DNA of 47,489 nt from a virus (IMGVR_UViG_3300025087_000114:1-47489), one strand, 5' to 3'. Numbered from the stretch's first letter, positions 1-7,066 are shown. Notes: generated by a model from the letters alone, not told the origin. Numbers and translations: made by a program.

Positions 1-125
1 TGCTGTATCATCTAATATCTGCTATTGGAGTGGATGATTTTACACCGGAGCAGATTGCCAGGGCAAATACATTCCATAGAGTTGGCGAATTACGTAAGCT
101 ATCTTACGATAAAGGAGAAAAGTAA
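1..125 (+). CDS. Pentapeptide-repeat protein, C-terminal part (gene wraps round from 47393)
   Basis: The frame is open from base 3 to a TAA at 123-125 and gives about 40 residues with no start codon. If the window end is joined to its start, this is the continuation of the gene that opens at 47393: 97 bases there plus 125 here make exactly 74 codons. The junction codon becomes TTG, completing the motif ANFERADL. The protein ends KLSYDKGEK, the same nine residues that end the gene just upstream (47232-47393). TAA overlaps the next ATG (TAATG). The joined product is a short protein of unknown role. Confidence 0.75.
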   Translation, partial: LYHLISAIGVDDFTPEQIARANTFHRVGELRKLSYDKGEK

Positions 126-127
126 TG
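95..127 (+). repeat. 33-bp direct repeat, copy 1
   Basis: Bases 95-127 are identical to 47363-47395. Each copy covers the last codons of one gene, the ribosome site AAAGGAGAAAAG and the TAATG start of the next. In this copy the flanking bases extend it into a perfect hairpin, CGTAAG-CTAT-CTTACG (93-108). In a circular genome the two copies bracket the pentapeptide-repeat gene. Confidence 0.9.
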
Positions 128-415
128 CTAGAACAACTATTAAGGTCAGGTAAGGGGTCAATGTCTAAAGCACAACAGAGACAGCAACAGAAAAACAAAA
201 GGGGCAAAAAATGGGGCTTTCACAGGGTAAGGATGAATGTAATACCTGTCGTCTGTGCAGTATGTGGAGAGACGAGAGTCTTTAGCTCAAAAGAAGCATA
301 TCGTAAAGGGGGGAATTGGTGTGTCCACCAGAAGCTCTATCCCCGGCCAAAATATTCAAGGTACTCTTTTGACATGGGGAGTTTCCCCAAACCCCAACTC
401 ATTAAGGTAAGATAA
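125..415 (+). CDS. Small basic protein with CxxC pair
   Basis: A 96-residue lysine/arginine-rich protein with a Gln/Lys-rich start and one CAVCGE pair near residue 44, followed by a later Cys-Val-His, so possibly a single zinc-binding site. The ATG at 125 overlaps the preceding TAA and lies a good distance after AAAGGAGAAA; an internal ATG at 161 is a less likely start. First of a long run of tiny plus-strand genes. No family recognised. Confidence 0.6.
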   Translation: MLEQLLRSGKGSMSKAQQRQQQKNKRGKKWGFHRVRMNVIPVVCAVCGETRVFSSKEAYRKGGNWCVHQKLYPRPKYSRYSFDMGSFPKPQLIKVR

Positions 416-519
416 TATTTTTCTTAATTGTGTCAGGCATCTATTTCTTTTTATCAGATAGGCGGACTTAGCCCTATTTTAGCAGTAGTTTATTATGGGG
501 CAACATTAAAGGAGAAATT

Positions 520-660
520 ATGAAAGAAGCAGCAGAGCTTTTTGTTAAAGAATGGGGAATATACATGGTGTTTCACTGTGATATGTGCCCAGTTTGTGGT
601 CAATATATGGGCATGGTTACATGGTCCTATCAAGAATTTGACAAATTAATGGAGGATTAA
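520..660 (+). CDS. 46-residue protein with CxxxCPxCG motif
   Basis: Starts at ATG 520 after AAAGGAGAAATT, a strong ribosome site, and stops TAA at 658-660, directly abutting the next ATG. The product has CDMCPVCGQ in its middle, a zinc-ribbon type cysteine cluster, with an aromatic-rich surrounding. Probably a small metal-binding phage protein of unknown role. Confidence 0.55.
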   Translation: MKEAAELFVKEWGIYMVFHCDMCPVCGQYMGMVTWSYQEFDKLMED

Positions 661-897
661 ATGAGGAAAGATAATATAAACAAATTAGAGATAGCAGCTA
701 ACTTGCTAAAGGTAGTTTTAATGAGCATCCCCCCTAAACAGTTTTGCGATATGAGAATAGAAGGACGTTGTAAAAATTGTGATCCAATATGTAAAGCTTC
801 CAATGGTATAAATTCAGCTTTGTTCTGGGTTGAAGATACGAAAGAGTCTTTAGAAGAAGAAGTTGATCTATTTAAGAATTACAAACACGGGTTATGA
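661..897 (+). CDS. 78-residue cysteine-containing hypothetical protein
   Basis: Abuts the previous stop and overlaps the recombinase start by 4 bp (ATGA), so it is translated within the same operon. It contains CKNCDPIC (about residues 37-44), a probable metal-binding cluster, and an acidic C-terminus. The N-terminal stretch looks helical. No homologous family recognised. Confidence 0.55.
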   Translation: MRKDNINKLEIAANLLKVVLMSIPPKQFCDMRIEGRCKNCDPICKASNGINSALFWVEDTKESLEEEVDLFKNYKHGL

Positions 898-1379
898 AGG
901 TTTACGGATACATAAGGGTATCAACAGACCGACAGGACTATGAGAACCAGCAATATCTAATTGCTGGAGAGACAAGTGAACCTGTTGAATATTTCATGGA
1001 GACAGTATCAGGGAAAGTAAGCTGGAAACAACGTAGACTTGCTATTCTGATTGATACCCTTAACCCTGATGACATTTTGATCGTGGCTGAATTATCACGG
1101 CTTGGTAGGTCATTACTTGAGGTGATGGAGTTACTTTCTGTCCTTGTGAGAAAGAGAGTTAGAGTCCATTCGATAAGAGAAAAACTTTGGTTAGCAGATG
1201 ATATACAGAGTAAAGTGATTGCTTTTGCTTTTAGCTTGGGAGCTGAAATTGAGAGACAGTTGATATCGCAGAGGACAAAGGAGGCGTTAAGATACAAAAA
1301 AAGTCTTGGTAAATTACCTACTAGGGGGAAAGACAAAACCAAAAGAACAAGAAGATGCAAAAATGAAAGTAACTATTAA
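894..1379 (+). CDS. Small serine recombinase (resolvase/invertase catalytic domain)
   Basis: The product has the serine-recombinase catalytic core: YIRVST with the nucleophile Ser10 and Arg8, then SRLGRS with Arg69 and Arg72, then IERQLISQRTKEAL on the long E-helix. The family makes site-specific double-strand exchanges through a Ser-DNA link. At 161 residues it ends in a lysine/arginine tail just after the E-helix, so the usual C-terminal helix-turn-helix DNA-binding domain (full length about 185) seems missing; the next gene starts inside its 3' end. It could act in resolution of phage DNA, inversion or lysogeny. It is not an integron integrase, which is a tyrosine recombinase. Confidence 0.88.
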   Translation: MKVYGYIRVSTDRQDYENQQYLIAGETSEPVEYFMETVSGKVSWKQRRLAILIDTLNPDDILIVAELSRLGRSLLEVMELLSVLVRKRVRVHSIREKLWLADDIQSKVIAFAFSLGAEIERQLISQRTKEALRYKKSLGKLPTRGKDKTKRTRRCKNESNY

Positions 1380-1644
1380 AAGAAAACAATACGGCAGATG
1401 GGAGGTGAAGGATCAGTTTGAAGGGGCTCTTACTAAACAACTTCTTAGGTTTTATATTGATACAGACACCGCTTTAGAAATCCGAACAGAGAAAGGGGGC
1501 ATGTACCTATGCGGCAAAGAGAGATATGCTTTAGGGATGAGAGAGAAGGGGCGTCTTGCTATGTTGTTTGAAGAGGTTATTCCCCTTTTAGACTATCCAG
1601 AACATTTAGAAAGAGTAATTAACTTATTTGGAGAGATAAAATGA
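1363..1644 (+). CDS. 93-residue hypothetical protein
   Basis: ATG 1363 lies 17 bp before the recombinase stop; an earlier ATG at 1306 is in frame but lacks a better ribosome site. The protein is basic at the N-terminus and ends with a hydrophobic/acidic helix. It overlaps the following HTH gene by 4 bp (ATGA), so the three genes look translationally coupled. No recognisable domain. Confidence 0.6.
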   Translation: MKVTIKRKQYGRWEVKDQFEGALTKQLLRFYIDTDTALEIRTEKGGMYLCGKERYALGMREKGRLAMLFEEVIPLLDYPEHLERVINLFGEIK

Positions 1645-2141
1645 GAGGGGGGAATGATAGTTATATAGATGAAAGCAGATCATGGGTATTCAGGCTGTGG
1701 ACCGTCCATGAATGTTGCAAGATTCTAAGGATTAGCAGGATAGAGTTTTATCGTTTAAAGAAGAAAGGGTTATTTGTCCCGATGCACAGGAGAATAGGTT
1801 TTAATGGGGGAGAAACCTACTATACAGATAGACAATTGTTGGAAGGAATTATTTATCTTCATCCCGACATTGCATCTATCCAAATAGACTATTTAGGAAA
1901 ACAGATCACTGAGGTACCTAATGAAGCCGTCTTTAAAGAAAGAAGAAAACGTAAAAAAACGAAGAGGACGAAAAAGGAAAGAAATTATAGTAAGGGATGT
2001 AACGGAGACAGTGGAAGTAGCCCCAGGGGTGTACGAAGAAGCGGAACCGTCTACAAAGAAGTTACCGGAGCTTATACCCCACGGAATATCTCCAGTAGAA
2101 TATGTGGAAATGAAACAAAAGGCATTGATCGACAGAATTGA
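1641..2141 (+). CDS. MerR/excisionase-like HTH protein with an overlapping basic tail
   Basis: Residues about 18-70 read as a winged-helix MerR or excisionase type domain: WTVHECCKILRISRIEFYRL, then a glycine-rich wing and TYYTDRQLLEGI. Such proteins bind promoters or att sites. From 1921 to 2141 the frame runs out of phase through the start of the next gene, giving a Lys/Arg-rich, low-complexity tail. The tail may be real or may only reflect the absence of a stop in this frame. Position next to a serine recombinase fits an excisionase or directionality role, but this is inference. Confidence 0.6.
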   Translation: MRGGNDSYIDESRSWVFRLWTVHECCKILRISRIEFYRLKKKGLFVPMHRRIGFNGGETYYTDRQLLEGIIYLHPDIASIQIDYLGKQITEVPNEAVFKERRKRKKTKRTKKERNYSKGCNGDSGSSPRGVRRSGTVYKEVTGAYTPRNISSRICGNETKGIDRQN

Positions 2142-2304
2142 CACTTTGGGAGTCTCAGGAAAGCCAGAAGATGCGGTAAAATTAAAAGCAAATGCAATCC
2201 TATTAAATAAGATCATGCCGGATTTGACCAAAAACGAAGTCAAGATTACGGTGAGCCCGTACGAGAGGATTAAACGGGCGCTGGAAGAGGAAGAGTATGA
2301 ATGA
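1921..2304 (+). CDS. 127-residue basic/acidic hypothetical protein, possibly small-terminase-like
   Basis: Preceded by TGAGGT at good spacing and followed by a 4-8 bp coupled gene start. The N-terminus is a run of Lys/Arg, the middle is acidic, and residues 75-127 contain a helical region with LKANAILLNKIMPDL and SPYERIKRALEEEE. This C-terminal pattern recalls small DNA-packaging or terminase-associated proteins, but no diagnostic motif is present. The large terminase is far away on the other strand, which weakens that idea. Confidence 0.55.
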   Translation: MKPSLKKEENVKKRRGRKRKEIIVRDVTETVEVAPGVYEEAEPSTKKLPELIPHGISPVEYVEMKQKALIDRIDTLGVSGKPEDAVKLKANAILLNKIMPDLTKNEVKITVSPYERIKRALEEEEYE

Positions 2305-2452
2305 TTATAACTGCGAATGTCAGAGATGTGGCTGGCAATGGACCTCCAAAACGTTTGGTAAGCCTAGAGCTTGTCCGTTCTGCAAAAGTTATCATTGGTC
2401 TGAAATAAAAGAATCACCTCCTATTATAAAGGAGTTGTCTAATGCCTCATAA
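2297..2452 (+). CDS. 51-residue zinc-ribbon protein
   Basis: Overlaps the previous stop (ATGAATGA). The product carries CECQRCGW and, about 17 residues later, CPFCKS: two CxxC-type knuckles, the pattern of a rubredoxin-like or zinc-ribbon fold. It probably binds a metal ion and may bind nucleic acid. No specific family is recognised. Confidence 0.6.
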   Translation: MNDYNCECQRCGWQWTSKTFGKPRACPFCKSYHWSEIKESPPIIKELSNAS

Positions 2453-2609
2453 CTGCAAAAAAGACGGGCATAAAATGATCTATGAAGCAGAAGATGAAGC
2501 TTATACCTGTTATCAATGTGTTATTTGTGGAAAAAGAGAAAGGGTAAAACATGCTTATTGGAAAAATAGATCATTATATGAAGAGCCAAATAAAACCTTC
2601 TCCTTGTAA
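2442..2609 (+). CDS. 55-residue small cysteine-pair protein
   Basis: ATG 2442 follows TAAAGGAGTTGTCTA and overlaps the previous stop. The product has CYQCVICGKRE, a CxxCxxCG cluster typical of small zinc-binding phage proteins, plus His/Cys near the N-terminus. Its last 59 bp overlap the nuclease gene start in another frame. Either protein could be translated from one message; the overlap lowers confidence in the exact end. Confidence 0.5.
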   Translation: MPHNCKKDGHKMIYEAEDEAYTCYQCVICGKRERVKHAYWKNRSLYEEPNKTFSL

Positions 2610-3423
2610 CACTAACAGAGCATCGGAAATCGGGCATGAATGTTTGAGATATCTTGTTTTTTGTCGGACAAAGGGTAACGAAAGGTCTTTACACTCTGTT
2701 GAATCAGAGTACATCTTTAGGGAAGGGAGAGAGCAAGAGAAGAGCGTTCTACGGCTCTTAGGGGATGCTGATATCGAAGTTATCGAACAGCAACGAGCAT
2801 TCGATTGGAAAGAATATCTTATCACAGGTCATATTGATGGTAAAGTCCTTCATGAGGGAGAACTGTTTCCTCTTGAAATCAAATCAATGGCATCTTGGAT
2901 ATTCGATAAAACTTCTACCCTAGAAGATATGCTCAATAGTAAGTATTACTGGGTCCGAAAGTATCCAGCACAACTCACACTGTATATGCTGATGGACGAA
3001 AAGGAAAGGGGGTTGTTTCTACTAAAAAATAAAACTACAGGTAGGCTAAAAGAAATAATTATGGAGCTGGACTACTCCTATGGGGAGGGCCTAATCCAAA
3101 AAGCAGAACAGATAAACAAATCTATTTTTGATAAAGTAATCCCAGAGCCTATAAAGTGGTGCGATACTTGCGAAAAATGCGGTTTCCGGCATATCTGCAT
3201 ACAAGAAATCTTGCGAGAATCTATCGAATTTATAGCCGATCCAGATACAGAAGAAAAGATAGATGGATGGTTTGAACTGAAGCAATGGCATCTTAAATGG
3301 CAAGAACTTGATGAATGGAGGAAAGAGCATTTTAAAAATGTTGAAAAAATCGTAGTGGGCTCTTACCTTATAACGGGCAAAAAAACAGCAAAAGGGTGGA
3401 TGAATAAAATCTCTAAAATTTAA
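2551..3423 (+). CDS. Cas4/RecB-like PD-(D/E)XK exonuclease
   Basis: A 290-residue nuclease of the RecB/Cas4 group. The core reads GHIDG (Asp96), LEIKS (Glu109, Lys111) and QLTLYM (141-146), which are motifs II, III and IV. Cysteines at 204, 207, 210 and 216 plus an N-terminal cysteine (19, 31 or 38) match the iron-sulfur cluster arrangement of Cas4 and AddB. The family degrades DNA ends; in phages it pairs with an annealing protein for recombination, and a candidate partner lies at 4911-5840. The start at 2551 follows AGAGAAAGGG; ATG 2578 is an alternative. Confidence 0.85.
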   Translation: MLIGKIDHYMKSQIKPSPCNTNRASEIGHECLRYLVFCRTKGNERSLHSVESEYIFREGREQEKSVLRLLGDADIEVIEQQRAFDWKEYLITGHIDGKVLHEGELFPLEIKSMASWIFDKTSTLEDMLNSKYYWVRKYPAQLTLYMLMDEKERGLFLLKNKTTGRLKEIIMELDYSYGEGLIQKAEQINKSIFDKVIPEPIKWCDTCEKCGFRHICIQEILRESIEFIADPDTEEKIDGWFELKQWHLKWQELDEWRKEHFKNVEKIVVGSYLITGKKTAKGWMNKISKI

Positions 3424-3435
3424 AGGAGGTAACAT

Positions 3436-3600
3436 ATGGAAGAAGTTGATAGGTATGGTAGTATAATCTGGTATTCAAAGACTTGTTGTAACTGTAAACA
3501 CCGTCTCCTTGGGCCAGAAAAAGAACCATGCAATATTTGCATACAGTCGAAGAAAGGTGAAAAACCCTTCACAAAATGGGAGAAAGACTACAATGGATGA
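3436..3600 (+). CDS. 54-residue zinc-knuckle protein
   Basis: Begins after the perfect ribosome site AAAGGAGGT. The product has CCNCKH and CNIC, two cysteine pairs about 12 residues apart, so a likely zinc ribbon. Its TGA overlaps the ATG of the next gene (ATGGATGA). Function unknown. Confidence 0.6.
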   Translation: MEEVDRYGSIIWYSKTCCNCKHRLLGPEKEPCNICIQSKKGEKPFTKWEKDYNG

Positions 3601-3736
3601 AAAATTATCAGGAAAGACGGGGGAAGACATCCTTAGCCTTCTGTCTGAAAGAATTTTCACCACAAAAGAATCTATCCTTCTTTTAAAAGTTGTTACCCTG
3701 TATCTTGAACTTAAACTAATTCGTGGAGAAAACTAA
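3593..3736 (+). CDS. 47-residue helical hypothetical protein
   Basis: The start at ATG 3593 is preferred over 3509 because it follows GGGAGAAAG and overlaps the preceding stop; the upstream extension is only the preceding gene read out of frame. The product is predicted mostly helical (ILSLLSERIF, LLLKVVTLYLELKL). TAATG couples it to the ParB-like gene. Confidence 0.5.
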   Translation: MDEKLSGKTGEDILSLLSERIFTTKESILLLKVVTLYLELKLIRGEN

Positions 3737-4530
3737 TGAGCAACATTAAAGAGCTTAGTGTAGGCAGGACCGATTTATATATGCTTAAACCTGAAACTAT
3801 CCAAATTAAGGACGATCTGAATATCAGGATAGACACTCCAGAACTCCAAGAACATATCAGACAATTAGCAACCTCTATTGCATCTATCGGGGTTAAACAG
3901 CCTTTAACCGTTTATATGGAAAACGATATCCCTATTTTGACAGACGGTTTTTGCAGGCTGTCAGCAATTAAGCTAGCGAATAATATGGGAGCCGAAATTG
4001 TCTCAGTACCAGTAAGGCTTGAAGCTAAGTATGCAAATGATGCCGACAAGACCGAAAGTTTGTTAACTAGGAATAGTGGCAAACCTTTGACCCTTCTTGA
4101 ACAAGCGGGCGTTGTAAAAAAACTCCTTGCTTATGGTAAGGTAGAAGAGTCAATAGCAGGAAATACGGGTTATAGTATATCCCACATTAAAAATCTAATC
4201 CTTCTCTCTTCAGCCACAACGTCAGTCAGAGAAATGGTTGTTAATAATCTTGTCTCAGCGTCTAATGCCATAGAATCAATTCGGAAGTTTGGGGCTAAAG
4301 CTGATGAAGCTCTGATTGAAGCCGTTAAAATTGTTGAGTCTGGAGGGAAGAAAAAAATTACACAAAAACAGCTAAATACAAAAAAACGTCTCAGTTGGAA
4401 AGACTATGGGCCGAAATGTAGGGATATGCTTCATCTAATTTTATTCTCGGCAGAGACAAAGGAAGTCCGCGAAGCCAATTTCAAAGAGGCGAAAGTTCTC
4501 CTAACTGAAATCGAAAGTCTGGGAAAATAA
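3736..4530 (+). CDS. ParB/Srx-like protein
   Basis: A 264-residue protein with the ParB N-terminal fold: IKDDLNIR..., SIGVKQPLTVY (49-60) and LTDGFCRLSAIKLA (68-81), where DGFCR takes the place of the family DGHRR loop. The middle contains a helix-turn-helix-like part with NTGYSISHIKNLILLSS, as in ParB. Phage ParB-like proteins act in partition, in transcription control or as nucleases. No ParA ATPase is visible nearby, so a regulatory or nuclease role is as likely as partition. Coupled at both ends by TAATG. Confidence 0.8.
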   Translation: MSNIKELSVGRTDLYMLKPETIQIKDDLNIRIDTPELQEHIRQLATSIASIGVKQPLTVYMENDIPILTDGFCRLSAIKLANNMGAEIVSVPVRLEAKYANDADKTESLLTRNSGKPLTLLEQAGVVKKLLAYGKVEESIAGNTGYSISHIKNLILLSSATTSVREMVVNNLVSASNAIESIRKFGAKADEALIEAVKIVESGGKKKITQKQLNTKKRLSWKDYGPKCRDMLHLILFSAETKEVREANFKEAKVLLTEIESLGK

Positions 4531-4709
4531 TGGGCTGTTATAATGAGGGGTACCCCTCAAACAGAGATTTATATACTCATGAACTTCATCTTTGTAGTAC
4601 TTGTGCTCATTCTAGCGAGTCTTTTAACAACAGTACTTCAGACTGTTATAACTGTTTAGGGAGCAAATTAAGGAAAACAGCAGGTAACTGCAATTGGAGG
4701 AAGAAATGA
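4530..4709 (+). CDS. 59-residue cysteine-rich protein
   Basis: Starts in a TAATG overlap with the ParB-like gene. It has LCSTCAH and DCYNC, two CxxC pairs spaced about 15 residues, plus one cysteine at each end. A zinc-ribbon fold is likely. The last codons contain the ribosome site of the next gene. Confidence 0.55.
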   Translation: MGCYNEGYPSNRDLYTHELHLCSTCAHSSESFNNSTSDCYNCLGSKLRKTAGNCNWRKK

Positions 4710-4918
4710 AACCCACCACAGAAGCATTATCCTCTTTAGTTATTAGATATCTAGAGCTTGAAAACCAATGTAATTATTTTAAAACAGCCTTGATAGCAAC
4801 GGAAAATAAACTATTAAAAGTAGAGGCAGATCACAAAGAAGAAATGACAATTTTTAACAAAAAAAATATACAGAAGTTTGCACCAAACTTGTTCACAAAA
4901 AGGGTGAGAAATGAATGA
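4706..4918 (+). CDS. 70-residue coiled-coil protein
   Basis: ATG 4706 sits 5 bp after GGAGG and overlaps the TGA of the previous gene (ATGA), so it is chosen over 4694. The sequence has heptad-like spacing of Leu/Ile through residues 8-50 and charged Lys/Glu between them. It may be a small oligomeric accessory protein of the recombination genes that surround it. No family recognised. Confidence 0.55.
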   Translation: MKPTTEALSSLVIRYLELENQCNYFKTALIATENKLLKVEADHKEEMTIFNKKNIQKFAPNLFTKRVRNE

Positions 4919-5840
4919 AATAGAAATAATATCAGATGAGAACCTTCCTATATTAGGCAACGAAGGACTTCTAGCATTAGCAGAACGGGCCGAGAAACAG
5001 ATTGAAGCAATAAAGAAGATAAAATCAATCGTACTAAAAGTTACAAACCCTACTGATTGGATAGATCAGAACGGAAAACCATATCTCCAAGCTTCAGGAG
5101 GTGAGAAGGTAGCAAGAATATTTGGTATATCATGGAGGATGGATGAACCAACAATTGAATGTGAGCCAGATGGACACTTTGCTTATACTTACAAAGGATA
5201 TTTTACTCTTGGTGGTGTCACAATTGAAGCTATTGGAACTCGTAGTTCCAAGGATGGCTTTTTCAAAAAATATGGAAGCGACACCAATGGAGAGAAAATT
5301 ACTTTGCCACCGTCTGAAATCGACAAAGGAGACGTTAAAAAATCTGCGTTCACGAACCTTATCGGTAACGGAATAACAAGGCTTTTAGGAATAAGAAATT
5401 TAACCTGGGATGAAGTAACAGCGGGGGGGATAGACAAGGCTAAGACAGCTAAGGTTTCTTACAGAGAGAAATCAAACCAGGATGTTGTCTCTCAGTTCTC
5501 CCCTGAAAGACAAGATTACCATAAGAGAATAGAAGCAGCCCTTATAACTCTGTATGGTGATGACAAAACAGCAAAGGACAATAAGCTAATTGAATTAACA
5601 ACATGGACTAAAAATCCTGGGACGCCTCAAGCAGAAGTTATGGCTGGAGGTACGGACTACAGATGCTATAGGAATGACAGGACCGTAGCCATTCTCTGTT
5701 CAAAACTGGAGAAACTTGTAGCTAAATCTTCTAAAGAAATAACAATACCCGAAAGATGCTCAGAATGTGACGCTGAAGGGGGAGAACATGATAAAACTTG
5801 CCAGTATTTTACGAAGAAGGAGAATAATAAAAAGAAATGA
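4911..5840 (+). CDS. Probable phage recombination (ssDNA-annealing type) protein with C-terminal zinc motif
   Basis: A 309-residue protein. The first 60 residues are helical; the core has GGEKVARIFGISW (about 64-76), a beta-rich stretch, then KSAFTNLIGNGITRLLGIRN, a pattern I associate with phage annealing/recombination-type proteins. The C-terminus has CSECDAEGGEHDKTC, a likely zinc finger. The position after a RecB/Cas4-like exonuclease fits the usual exonuclease plus annealing-protein pair. The assignment to a specific annealing family is inference. Confidence 0.6.
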   Translation: MNEIEIISDENLPILGNEGLLALAERAEKQIEAIKKIKSIVLKVTNPTDWIDQNGKPYLQASGGEKVARIFGISWRMDEPTIECEPDGHFAYTYKGYFTLGGVTIEAIGTRSSKDGFFKKYGSDTNGEKITLPPSEIDKGDVKKSAFTNLIGNGITRLLGIRNLTWDEVTAGGIDKAKTAKVSYREKSNQDVVSQFSPERQDYHKRIEAALITLYGDDKTAKDNKLIELTTWTKNPGTPQAEVMAGGTDYRCYRNDRTVAILCSKLEKLVAKSSKEITIPERCSECDAEGGEHDKTCQYFTKKENNKKK

Positions 5841-5968
5841 CATTCTTTCTCTGTAAGATATGCGGTAAAAGGAAGCCCGTAGAAGGGCGCAAAAGTTTAA
5901 CGAGGGGGAGGTTAGCTCAGAAAGGATGGGCCTGTAAGGAATGTTCAGGGGAAGGTCAGCGTGTTTAA
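5837..5968 (+). CDS. 43-residue zinc-ribbon protein
   Basis: ATGA overlap with the previous stop. The product contains CKICGK near residue 6 and CKEC near residue 33, separated by a basic stretch: a compact treble-clef or zinc-ribbon pattern. Function unknown. Confidence 0.6.
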   Translation: MTFFLCKICGKRKPVEGRKSLTRGRLAQKGWACKECSGEGQRV

Positions 5969-6134
5969 CTTTACCTTAGAGGGTACGACAAAAGAGAATC
6001 TGGAAATAAGAATGAAAGATTTTCTCTCTGCCTTCCCACGATCTGAATTTCAAACAACCTTCCAACAGCCTGTTAAGATTACCAATGGGACTTGGTTAGT
6101 ATACGGGTATAGATCAAGGAGAGGGGATGACTAA
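5961..6134 (+). CDS. 57-residue hypothetical protein (GTG start)
   Basis: The GTG at 5961 follows AGGGGAAGG at good spacing and overlaps the zinc-ribbon gene by 8 bp. The stop overlaps the next gene by 8 bp. The product is mixed alpha/beta with no motif that I recognise. Confidence 0.5.
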   Translation: MFNFTLEGTTKENLEIRMKDFLSAFPRSEFQTTFQQPVKITNGTWLVYGYRSRRGDD

Positions 6135-6447
6135 AAAGACATTAACACAACAATCTAAAGAGTACTTGGAGAGACAAGGGTATACTGTTGATATTGTCGA
6201 AAGGCAAATCCCCCACTCTTTCATAAAGAAAGACCTATTTGGGATGTTTGATTTGATTGCTTTAAAAGGTTCCATTACTTATGGTATCCAGGTAACATCA
6301 AAAAGCAATATGTCTAAGAGGGTGAAGAAGATATCCGGGGAGCCGAGAGTAAATCAGGTTAGAGATGCTAACTGGACAATCTTGGTACACGGATGGGAAC
6401 AGAACAAAAAAGGGATATATACTCTAAGAGAGGTGGATCTCTCATGA
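6127..6447 (+). CDS. VRR-NUC/Holliday-junction resolvase-like nuclease
   Basis: A 106-residue protein with a compact PD-(D/E)XK core: Glu25 in VERQ, Asp42 in FGMFDLIAL and Gln55-Ser58-Lys59 in GIQVTSKSN. The size, the order of motifs and the following basic helix match small phage resolvase-like or VRR-type nucleases that cut branched DNA. It lies at the end of the recombination genes, which fits resolving recombination intermediates before packaging. Confidence 0.7.
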   Translation: MTKKTLTQQSKEYLERQGYTVDIVERQIPHSFIKKDLFGMFDLIALKGSITYGIQVTSKSNMSKRVKKISGEPRVNQVRDANWTILVHGWEQNKKGIYTLREVDLS

Positions 6448-6602
6448 GAAGAGAAGAAATAAAAATCATGGTATCTCATTGGGTTGATGGATCAGCACTT
6501 TTTAAGATTAAAGTTGACGATGAACCAGTTGCCGCAGGGGTAATTCCATCCACGTTAGATTATAAAGAAACATTAAGAAGAATTCTAAAGGAGATTCTAT
6601 GA
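6444..6602 (+). CDS. 52-residue hypothetical protein
   Basis: ATG 6444 overlaps the nuclease TGA (ATGA) and follows AAGAGAGGTGG. The product is small and mixed alpha/beta, ending in a helix with KETLRRILKEIL. Overlaps the next membrane protein start by 4 bp. No family recognised. Confidence 0.5.
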   Translation: MRREEIKIMVSHWVDGSALFKIKVDDEPVAAGVIPSTLDYKETLRRILKEIL

Positions 6603-6784
6603 AAAAAATAATTTTTGGGACCACAATAGGGCTTGGTACCTCCCTGTTAACCGCTGCGGTTATCAGTCTAGCTCTAGGACTAACCAATTTCCAATCAGGT
6701 ATCATTGCTTTTGTCTTTGCTTATGGAGGGATAGGACTAGGTTTCACAATCGGGTATATCTTGGAAAATATCCGGAGACATTAA
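6599..6784 (+). CDS. Two-helix membrane protein
   Basis: A 61-residue protein with two hydrophobic segments, about residues 4-26 and 33-54, joined by a short NFQSG turn and ended by a basic tail NIRRH. Such hairpin proteins in phages can be holins or superinfection factors. Its location in the early arm, away from the lysozyme, argues against being the main holin. Confidence 0.6.
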   Translation: MKKIIFGTTIGLGTSLLTAAVISLALGLTNFQSGIIAFVFAYGGIGLGFTIGYILENIRRH

Positions 6785-6785
6785 G

Positions 6786-6968
6786 ATGGACTGTGTCTCT
6801 ATGTGGTCCTTATGCCCTAATTATAAACCAAAACCAGATAAGCAATGCCTGTATTACGAATGGGCCAACAAGTGTGTCAGGGAAGAGAAGAAGGGATATT
6901 GCAAGAAGTGTAAACACTACTTCATCGTAAAGGAAGGACAGGAAGTTTGTCCAATAGGATGCAAATGA
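6786..6968 (+). CDS. 60-residue cysteine-rich protein
   Basis: Eight cysteines, including CKKCKHYF and CPIGC at the C-terminal half, and single cysteines in the N-terminal half. The spacing suggests one or two zinc sites. Starts 1 bp after the membrane-protein stop. Unknown function. Confidence 0.55.
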   Translation: MDCVSMWSLCPNYKPKPDKQCLYYEWANKCVREEKKGYCKKCKHYFIVKEGQEVCPIGCK

Positions 6969-7066
6969 GAAATATTGAGAAGATGAGTGATGAAGATTTT
7001 ATGGAATGGCTGATCGAGACCGCTTGGTACTTGGCCTTCTATCCTACCAGACATTCTGAAAAATAG
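6965..7066 (+). CDS. 33-residue peptide gene, last of the plus-strand operon
   Basis: ATG 6965 overlaps the previous TGA (ATGA) and the frame ends TAG at 7064-7066, just ahead of the terminator. The peptide has an acidic helix (MSDEDFMEWLIETAW). Small, so coding status rests mainly on the coupled start. Confidence 0.4.
   Translation: MRNIEKMSDEDFMEWLIETAWYLAFYPTRHSEK

Noticed and set aside
894-1379. Serine recombinase as the source of the cassette array
   Set aside because: Integron cassettes are moved by a tyrosine integrase; this enzyme belongs to a different family and has no link to attC sites.
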